Source of the DNA: Oscarella lobularis
Lineage: Eukaryota > Porifera > Homoscleromorpha > Homosclerophorida > Oscarellidae
Direction: 5' to 3'
DNA length: 64,000 nt
Assembly: GCF_947507565.1 (NCBI RefSeq)
Contig: NC_089194.1
Location: 1,178,001 to 1,242,000, forward strand
Position numbers and translations under genes: made by a program. Of the stretch, positions 56,440-64,000 are shown piece by piece. How positions within the stretch are numbered: position 1 is the first letter of the stretch; each line of letters opens with the position of its first letter. Under the pieces are notes generated by a model, which was given only the letters and a program-made list of their open reading frames with translations, did not search any database and was not told the DNA's origin.

Positions 56440-59129
56440 ATGTCCAACGAAGGGGACGTCAATGCACCGCCCGCAGCTGCGGCTGCGGCTGCGGCTGCAG
56501 AAACGCCGACAGACGACAACAAAATCGTCGTCACGTCGCACGTCGAACAGGACGCCTATCCGTACGGCGAGTCGGTCGATTCCTGGGCCATGGTCAGTCT
56601 GAAGGCCCCCGCCTACGAGCCGACCGAGCGCTCGGCAATCGATCTCGTCGCCGTCGTCGACAAAAGCGGCAGCATGTCCGGAGAGAAGATGAAATTGGTC
56701 AAGGAGACGATGCACTTCGTCGTGGATCAGCGTAAGTGAAATTGGCATGGGAACTCCCTCCGGGGAGGGGAGTGCATGGGGGAGGAGGATGGGAGAGCGC
56801 GGGCTCGTCGAAGTATAGACGGTAGACGTCGAAAAATCTTTAGAGGAAGTCGTTCCCCCGGCGCGCTGTTGTCATTATAAGGAATAATGTGTGTAGTCGG
56901 AGCTCGGTTCCAGTCACAGAAGCATTTCTAATCCTCGTTAGATAAATCAAATTACGTTATGTCAAGTGTTGAAGGGGCTCAGACTGCTAAGAAATTCCTT
57001 TGATTTCCCGAGTCCTACAGTAGAAGAGATTCAGGTTACTGGCAGGTGGTCGTACAGATGTTTTGTTTTAGTAGCTCAGACTAATGCAGCCGTCGGCCCT
57101 TCCCTTTGCAATAATTATTGCAATAATTATTGTAGTAATTATTGCAGACGAGTCGTCCCTGGCATCATGTGACAGAACATGTCCATTGAAGAAAGAGTGA
57201 TCTAAATATTGATAAGGAATTAATCATTTAATCTCTAGTGGCTAAAAACGGCCTCCTTTATTAGTGACTACAAACGGTCTCCTCTATTCTTTAGTAGCTC
57301 AGACTAATGCAGCCTTCGACCCTTCCCTTTGCAATAATTATTGCAGTAATTATTGCAGATGAGTCGACCCTTCCCTTTGCAATAATTATTATATATTGCA
57401 GATGAGTCAGCAGTTCCAAGGTGCTGTGTTCATAGTTCTATATTAATTAGCTACCCTTGGATCAGGGGTTTGTAAAACCGCTATCGAAAGTTGGTCGTGT
57501 ATATGTAATAGTCTAAGTCAGTGTGATTCACGTAAAGACTGGGTTTGCTCTCGAGTCGACGAAGTGCGTTTCGTTTCATTGCGTCTCATCGACGTTTTTT
57601 TTCTTACTTACAGTCAAGGAAACCGATCGTTTGGGCATCGTCAGCTACGACACGATGGTCTACACCGACTTGGGTTTGACGGTGATGAACGCGGCGGGTC
57701 GCAAGAAGGCGCACGCCTCCGTCAAGGCTCTTCGCGACGGCTCGTCGACGAACCTGTGCGGCGGCCTGGAACGTGGGCTCGTTCTCATCGAACAGCTCGG
57801 CGTCAATAAGAAAGACGTCTCCGCCGTTCTGATGATGACCGACGGGGGAGCGAATCGAGGGTTCACGTTGCCGGACGATATATTGAGACGAATGACGCCG
57901 GCCGGACGACGAGTCGGCGAGAGACCGGGTAGTTCATTCTTGCCGTCGTTTCTACGGCATTCTCGGCCGGCTCAGCCGCCGTCTCAGCAGCAGCAAGTTC
58001 CGGAAGCTGTGACTGAGACAAAGAAAAGCGAAGACGGTAAAAGCAAAAAAAAGAAAAGAGGTACAGTCATACGCACGCACGCAGTACAGTAGAACCTCTC
58101 AATAGCGGACACTTTGGGACCACGTTTTTTGTCCGTTATAGAAAGGTTGTCCGCTCTTAGGGTGTTTGCTAGTGTAAAACGATCAATCCGTTCCACGGTT
58201 GGTGTCCGTTATTAGGAGGTGTCCGCTAAACAGAGTGTCCGCTAAGAGAGGTTTTACTCTACTGCCTAACGACTCGAGCGTGGCTAAAATTTTAGCTGGG
58301 CTTATGCATAGAGGTTAGGAGGAGCTCAGAGATCGTTTCAGCTGAGCATAAAGTAGCCTTGCCCTAAAAGCGAACGGACTCGTTATATCGTCTCTAAAAC
58401 AGACAGCAGAACGAGTTTTGATTTAGACAAACTCTACGATATTTTATTAAAATTCTAATAACAGATCGTTACAAGGTCGCCGCCGTCGTCAATACGTTTG
58501 GCTTCGGCTCGGATCACAACGCGACCCTCTTGGAGGCTATCAGCGAGCGCGGCGCCGGCGTCTACTACTACATCGACCAGAACGAGAAAATACCCGAATC
58601 GTTCGCCGACTGCCTGGGCGGTTTACTCAGCACCGTCGGTCAGAACGTCTCTCTCAATTTCGCCTCCGTCGACGGGGCGACCTTGACGAAAGTCCATCAT
58701 CGACGAGCGGACGCGCTGACCGACGCCGGAACGCATTGCGTCGTGAATTTGGGCGACATTCAGTCGGAAGAGGGTAAGGATATTGTCGTCGAGATGAAGC
58801 TTCCTCGATTGGCCGAGCCGCGCGACGATCCGACGGTCGTGCTGACCGCCGAGTTGGGCTACTTTAACGCGATTACGAACGTCATGGAAACGACGACGAC
58901 GACGTTGCGCGTGCGACGGCCCGGCGTCGTTTCGGAGGAGTGCAAGCGACCGAATCGGCAGATCGATCAGCAGAGGAATCGGGTTATAGCGGCGGCGGCG
59001 ATGAAACTAGCGACGACGCTGGCGGATCAGAATCAGCTTGAGGAAGCGAGAAAAGTTATAGATCAGGTAAAGTCGAGTAAAAATCGATCCTTAGCAGAGG
59101 GATTTGCAATTCCCTCAATTAAAAATTAG
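56440..59129 (+). CDS. VWA-domain protein 2 (tandem copy, last exon missing from window)
   Basis: Close tandem copy of VWA gene 1. Exons are 56440-56731, 57614-58060 and 58465-59066, with the same phases and intact MIDAS (DKSGSMSGEKM, GSSTNLCGGL, MMTDGGANRG). The Gln/Pro insert is nearly absent. Gene 1 is spliced at GATCAG/GTAAAG to a fourth exon. Here the same donor exists at 59067, but the downstream region turns into satellite DNA after about 59,130 and no homologue of that exon is seen in the window. Reading through the donor adds about 20 codons (SSKNRSLAEGF) and stops at 59127. The gene is therefore either truncated or has a distant last exon beyond the satellite. Confidence 0.7.
57070..57407. 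repeat. Dispersed short palindromes GCAATAATTATTGC
   Basis: In intron 1 of VWA gene 2, a segment (CAGACTAATGCAGCC, CCCTTCCC, then GCAATAATTATTGC) occurs about three times, some with paired palindromes. This looks like local slippage amplification of a perfect 14-bp palindrome. Confidence 0.7.
58087..58264. mobile_element. 178-bp MITE with TIRs (CAGTAGAACCTCTC)
   Basis: Both ends carry inverted copies of AACCTCTC-NN-AGCGGACAC inside a CAGTAGA end. Internal GTCCGTTAT/GTCCGCTAA motifs repeat. A TA dinucleotide precedes the left end. It resembles the short pogo/mariner-type MITEs common in invertebrates. It lies in intron 2 of VWA gene 2. Confidence 0.75.
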
Positions 59130-62100
59130 GCCCTAAGAATCGAAGATTAGGACCTCAATTTCATATTTAGGACCTAAGAATCGAAGATTAGGCCCTCAAT
59201 TTAATATCTAGGCCCTAAAAATCGAAGATTAGGCCCTCCATTTAATATTTAGGTTCTTAGAATCAAAGATTAGGCTCTCAAATTAATATTTAGGCCCTAA
59301 GAATCAAAGATTAGGTCCTCAATTTAATATCTAGGCCCTCAGAATCAAAGATTAGGCCCTCAATTTAATGTTTAGCCCCTAAGAATCAAAGATTAGGACC
59401 TCAATTTCATATTTAGGCCCTAAGACTCGAAGATTAGGCCCTCCATTTAATATTTAGGTTCTCAGAATCAAAGATTAGGTCCTCAATTTAATATCTAGGC
59501 CCTCAGAATCAAAGATTAGGCCCTCAATTTAATGTTTAGCCCCTAAGAATCAAAGATTAGGACCTCAATTTCATATTTAGGCCCTAAGACTCGAAGATTA
59601 GGCCCTCCATTTAATATTTAGGTTCTCAGAATCAAAGATTAGGTCCTCAATTTAATATCTAGGCCCTCAGAATCAAAGATTAGGCCCTCAATTTAATATT
59701 TAGGCCCTAAGAATCGAAGATTAGGACCTCAAATTCATATTTAGGACCTAAGAATCGAAGATTAGGCTCTCAATTTAATATTTAGGCCCTAAGAATCGAA
59801 GATTAGGCCCTCAATTTAATATTTAGGTCCTAAGAACTAGGCCCTCAATTAAAAATTTAGGCACTAAGAATCGAAGATAAGGACCTCAATTTCATATTTA
59901 GGCCTTTAGAATCGAAGATTAGGCCCTCAATTTAACATTTAGGCCCTAAGAATTGAAGATTAGGCCCTCCATTTAATATTTAGTCCCTAAGAATCAAAGA
60001 TTAGGTCCTCAATTTAATATCTAGGCCCTCAGAATCAAAGATTAGGCCCTCAATTTAATATTTAGGCCCTAAGATTCGAAGATTAGGCCCTCAATTTAAT
60101 ATTTAGGCCCTAAGAATCGAAGATTAGTCCCTCAATTTATTATTTAGCTTCTCAGAATCAAAGATTAGGTCCTCAATTTAATGTTTAGGCCCTAAGAATC
60201 GAAGATTAGGTCCTCAATTTAATATCTAGGCCCTCAGAATCAAAGATTAGGCCCTCAATTTAATATTTAGCCCCTAAGAATCAAAGATTAGGACCTCAAT
60301 TTCATATTTAGGCCCTAAGACTCGAAGATTAAGCCCTCAATTTAATATTTAGGCCCTAAGAATCGAAGATTAGGCCCTCAATTAAAAATTTAGGCTGTAT
60401 GAATCGAAGATTAGGACCTCAATTTAATATTTAGTCCCTAAGAATCAAAGATTAGGTCCTCAATTTAATATCTAGGCCATCAGAATCAAAGATTAGGCCC
60501 TCAATTTAATATTTAGGCCCTAAGAATCGAAGATTAGTCCCTCAATTTATTATTTAGCTTCTCAGAATCAAAGATTAGGTCCTCAATTTAATATTTGCGC
60601 CCTAAGAATCAAAGATTAGGCCCTCAATTTAATATTTAGCCCCTAAGAATCAAATTTTAGGACCTCAATTTCATATTTAGGCCCTAAGACTCGAAGATTA
60701 GGCCCTCCATTTAATATTTAGGTTCTAAGAATCAAAGATTAGGTCCTCAATTTAATATCTAGGCCCTCAGAATCAAAGATTAGGCCCTCAATTTAATATT
60801 TAGGCCCTAAGAATCAAAGATTAGGCTCTCAATTTAATATTTAGGCCCTAAGAATCGAAGATTAGGACCTCAATTTCATATTTAGGACCTAAGAATCGAA
60901 GATTAGGACCTCAATTTCATATTTAGGACCTAAGAATCGAAGATTAGTCCCTCAATTTAATATTTAGGTTCTCAGAATCAAAGATTAGGTCCTCAATTTA
61001 ATATTTGCGCCCTATGAATCAAAGATTAGGCCCTCAATTTAATATTTAGCCCCTGAGAATCAAATTTTAGGACCTCAATTTCATATTTAGGCCCTAAGAC
61101 TCGAAGATTAGGCCCTCCATTTAATATTTAGGTTCTAAGAATCAACGATTAGGACCTCAATTTCATATTTAGGCCCTAAGACTCGAAGATAAGGCCCTCA
61201 ATTTAATATTTAGGCCCTAAGAATCGAAGATTAGGCCCTCAATTTAATATTTAGGCCCTAAGAATCAAAGATTAGGCCCTCAATTAAAAATTTAGGCTCT
61301 ATGAATCGAAGATTAGGACCTCAATTTAATATTTAGGCACTTAGAATCGAAGATTAGGCCCTCCACTTAATATTTAGGCCCTAAGAATCGAAGATTAGGC
61401 CCTCAATTTAATATTTAGGCCCTAAGACTCGAAGATAAGGCTCTCAATTTAATATTTCCCCGAACACCAGGGCGCGCGCGGGCTTCGCCCGCGCGCGCCC
61501 TGGTGGGAGGGGCTCTCAAACGTGATCGGCCAAAATCTCAAAGTGTTTGTCTGTCTGTCGGTCACGCTCACGTCACAATCGCTCTTAGGCCAATCACACA
61601 CAAAGGTGCCTTTATGACATCACATTCATTGTGATGTCATACTCTCCCGTATATTTCACAGTGCTGCCAAAAAAGGTGACGTCATAGTAGATAGCAACCC
61701 CGGATAGTGTTCAATAGTTTTCAGCATAACAGCACTGTTATATCTATGTCTGATAAACATAACGGGCATATAACAGTGAGCTTATTAGTAACATTTATCA
61801 AGGGAACGCAGTAAAGGAGCACGTTGGGTTTGTCGTGCTGCGAGCTTCGCTCGCAGCACGCAAACCCAACTGCGAGCTGATAATGGGCCTCGTGACACGA
61901 TCACCTGAAAAAGTTGGGCTGGGGAGGGGTAGCTCTGTGCGCATGACAGGTCAAATTAGCTAATTGTAGGATTTTGTGGAAAATAATGTATGTCATGGTT
62001 AGGCAGTGTGATGCACATTATGCACATCAGCTTTCCTAAAATTAGAGTGACAGATACCGTGCTGAGGGTGTTCGGGGATCACATGATGGCTCACAAAAGG

Positions 62101-64000
62101 CCATCATTATCTAGTTAGTCCCTAAGAATCAAAGATTAGGTCCTCAATTTAATATCTAGGCCCTCAGAATCAAAGATTAGGCCCTCAATTTAATATTTAG
62201 GCCCTAAGAATCGAAGATTAGTCCCTCAATTTATTGTTTAGGTTCTCAGAATCGAAGATTAGGTCCTCAATTTAATATCTAGGCCCTCAGAATCAAAGAT
62301 TAGGCCCTCAATTTAATATTTAGGCTCTAAGAATCGAAGATTAGGCCCTCGATTTAATATTTAGGCCCTAAGAATCAAAGATTAGGTCCTCAATTTAATA
62401 TCTAGGCCCTCAGAATCAAAGATTAGGCCCTCAATTTAATATCTAGGTCCTAAGAATCGAAGATTAGGCCCTCCACTTAATATTTAGGCCCTAAGAATCG
62501 AAGATTAGGACCTCGATTTCATATTTAGGCCTTTAGAATCGAAGTTTAGGCCCTCAATTTAATGTTTAGGCCCTAAGAATCGAAAATTAGGCCCTCCATT
62601 TAATATTTAGGCCCTAAGAATCGAAGATTAGGCCCTCAATTTAATATTTAGCCCCTAAGAATCAAAGATTAGGCCCTCAATTAAAAATTTAGGCTCTAAG
62701 AATCGAAGATTAGGCCCTCCATTTAATATTTAGGTTCTCAGAATCGAAGATTAGGTCCTCAATTTAATATTTACGTCCTAAGAATCAAAGATTATGCCCT
62801 CAATTTAATATTTAGCCTCTAAGAATCAAAGATTAGGACCTCAAATTCATATTTAGGACCTAAGAATCGAAGATTAGACTCTCAATTTAATATTTTGGCC
62901 CTAAGAATCGAAGATTAGGCCCTCCATTTAATATTTAGTCCCTAAGAATCAAAGATTAGGTCCTCAATTTAATATCTAGGCCCTCAGAATCAAAGATTAG
63001 GCCCTCAATTTAATATTTAGGCCCTAAGAATCAAAGATTAGGTCCTCAATTTAATATCTAGGCCCTCAGAATCAAAGATTAGGCCCTCAATTTAATATCT
63101 AGGTCCTAAGAATCGAAGATTAGGCCCTCCACTTAATATTTAGGCCCTAAGAATCGAAGATTAGGACCTCGATTTCATATTTAGGCCTTTAGAATCGAAG
63201 TTTAGGCCCTCAATTTAATATTTAGGCCCTAAGAATCGAAAATTAGGCCCTCCATTTAATATTTAGGCCCTAAGAATCGAAGATTAGGCTCTTAATTTAA
63301 TATTTAGCCCCTAAGAATCAAAGATTAGGCCCTCAAAAAAAATTTAGGCTCTAAGAATCGAAAATTAGGCCCTCCACTTAATATTTAGGCCCTAAGAATC
63401 GAAGATTAGGACCTCGATTTCATATTTAGGCCTTTAGAATCGAAGATTAGGCCCTCAATTTAATATTTAGGCCCTAAGAATCGAAGATTAGGCCCTCCAT
63501 TTAATATTTAGGCCCTAAGACTCGAAGATTCGGCCCTCCATTTAATATTTAGGCTCTAAGAATCAAAGATTAGGTCCTCAATTTAATATCTAGGCCCTCA
63601 GAATCAAAGATGAGGCCCTCAATTTAATATTTAGGCTCTAAGAATCGTAGATTAGTTCCTGAATTTAATATTTAGCCCCTAAGAATCGAAGATTAGGCCC
63701 TCAATTTAATATTTAGGCCCTAAGAATCAAAGATTAGGTCCTCAATTTAATATTTAGCCCTTAAGAGTCGAAGATTAGGCCCTCAATTAAACATTTATGC
63801 CCTAAGAATCGAATATTAGGCCCTCCATTTAATATTTAGTCTCTAAGAATCAAAGATTAGGTCCTCTATTTAATATCTAGGCTCTCAGAATCAAAGATTA
63901 GGCCCTCAATTTAATATTTAGGTCCTAAGAATCGAAGATTAGGCCCTCCATTTAATATTAAGGCGCTAAGAATCGAAGATTAGGACCTCAATTTCATATT
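59130..64000. repeat. 41-bp satellite array, about 100 units, reaching the window end
   Basis: Consensus unit: TTAGGCCCTCAATTTAATAT followed by TTAGGCCCTAAGAATCGAAG and a final A. The two halves both begin TTAGGCCCT, so the unit itself looks like a diverged dimer of ~20 bp. Copies vary by a few substitutions (CTCAGAATCAAAG, CTCCATTTAATAT). Larger blocks of several units recur in the same order, for example around 59,400 and 59,530, showing higher-order amplification. It is interrupted once, at 61,457-62,114. No coding potential. Confidence 0.97.
61457..62114 (+). mobile_element. Helentron-like non-autonomous element (HINE) inserted in the satellite
   Basis: The 658-bp non-satellite block begins TCCCCGAACACC. 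Near its right end lies the inverted copy GGTGTTCGGGGA (62067-62078), followed by a 3' stem-loop (ATGATGGC, 9-nt loop, GCCATCAT at 62083-62107) and the terminus TATCTAG. Satellite resumes immediately (TTAGTCCC), and removing the block restores a satellite unit split between two T residues. Asymmetric inverted termini, a 3' hairpin and T/T insertion are the published hallmarks of Helentron-derived HINEs. Internal hairpins (GGGCGCGCGCGGG near 61,470; TGCTGCGAGC near 61,840) are also present. There is no ORF. Confidence 0.72.

Noticed and set aside
59130-64000. Possible CRISPR-like array
   Set aside because: There are no unique spacers between constant repeats. It is a continuous satellite with gradual variants in a eukaryotic genome.

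Overview
The window is nuclear DNA of a compact-genome animal. I infer a sponge, perhaps a homoscleromorph, but the sequence alone does not prove it. The evidence is many spliced genes with mostly short introns (about 40-60 bp, GT..AG, often a CTAAY-like branch site), metazoan-type genes (Frizzled CRD, LAMP, LRPPRC, CLN7/MFSD8, ZC3H14-like, CHRD), intergenic gaps of only a few hundred bases, and no long retroelements. Exon coordinates below were derived by eye from reading frame, splice consensus and comparison between local paralogues. They are approximate where stated.

Layout. 1-9,830: three tandem minus-strand genes encoding secreted Frizzled-CRD plus lamin-tail-like proteins (the first runs off the left edge), with two small plus-strand secreted ML-domain (NPC2/MD-2-like) genes between the first two. 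10,331-15,283: LRPPRC-like mitochondrial PPR protein (minus). 15,339-22,088: two divergent 12-TM otopetrin-like genes separated by a MITE; the larger carries a ~600-residue cytoplasmic tail ending in a CaaX box. 22,524-23,422: LRRC57. 23,695-26,434: a LAMP gene with two alternative last exons. 26,712-31,006: FNTB (farnesyltransferase beta) with a nested antisense ORF and an interspersed repeat in its introns. 31,043-33,679: PPP5C, head-to-head with FNTB, start codons 36 bp apart. 33,909-35,267: NAT16-like acetyltransferase. 35,548-37,067: ZC3H14-like protein without zinc fingers. 37,218-38,632: MFSD8/CLN7-like transporter. 39,447-43,313: LPMO-like/CHRD/cupredoxin-like surface protein. 43,538-49,274: EGF-like, 7-TM, RING-CH, 2-TM protein whose introns hold a 615-bp tandem repeat. 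50,822-52,221: a type I membrane receptor with Src-SH2-type tyrosine motifs. 52,820-59,129: two tandem VWA-domain genes. 59,130-64,000: a 41-bp satellite interrupted by a Helentron-like (HINE) insertion.

Themes. Three gene groups are local tandem duplicates (FZ-LTD, ML, VWA). Several genes act on lysosome or lipid biology (ML proteins, LAMP, CLN7), and several are unusual domain combinations. No prokaryotic operons, CRISPR arrays, rRNA genes or convincing functional tRNA genes were seen.
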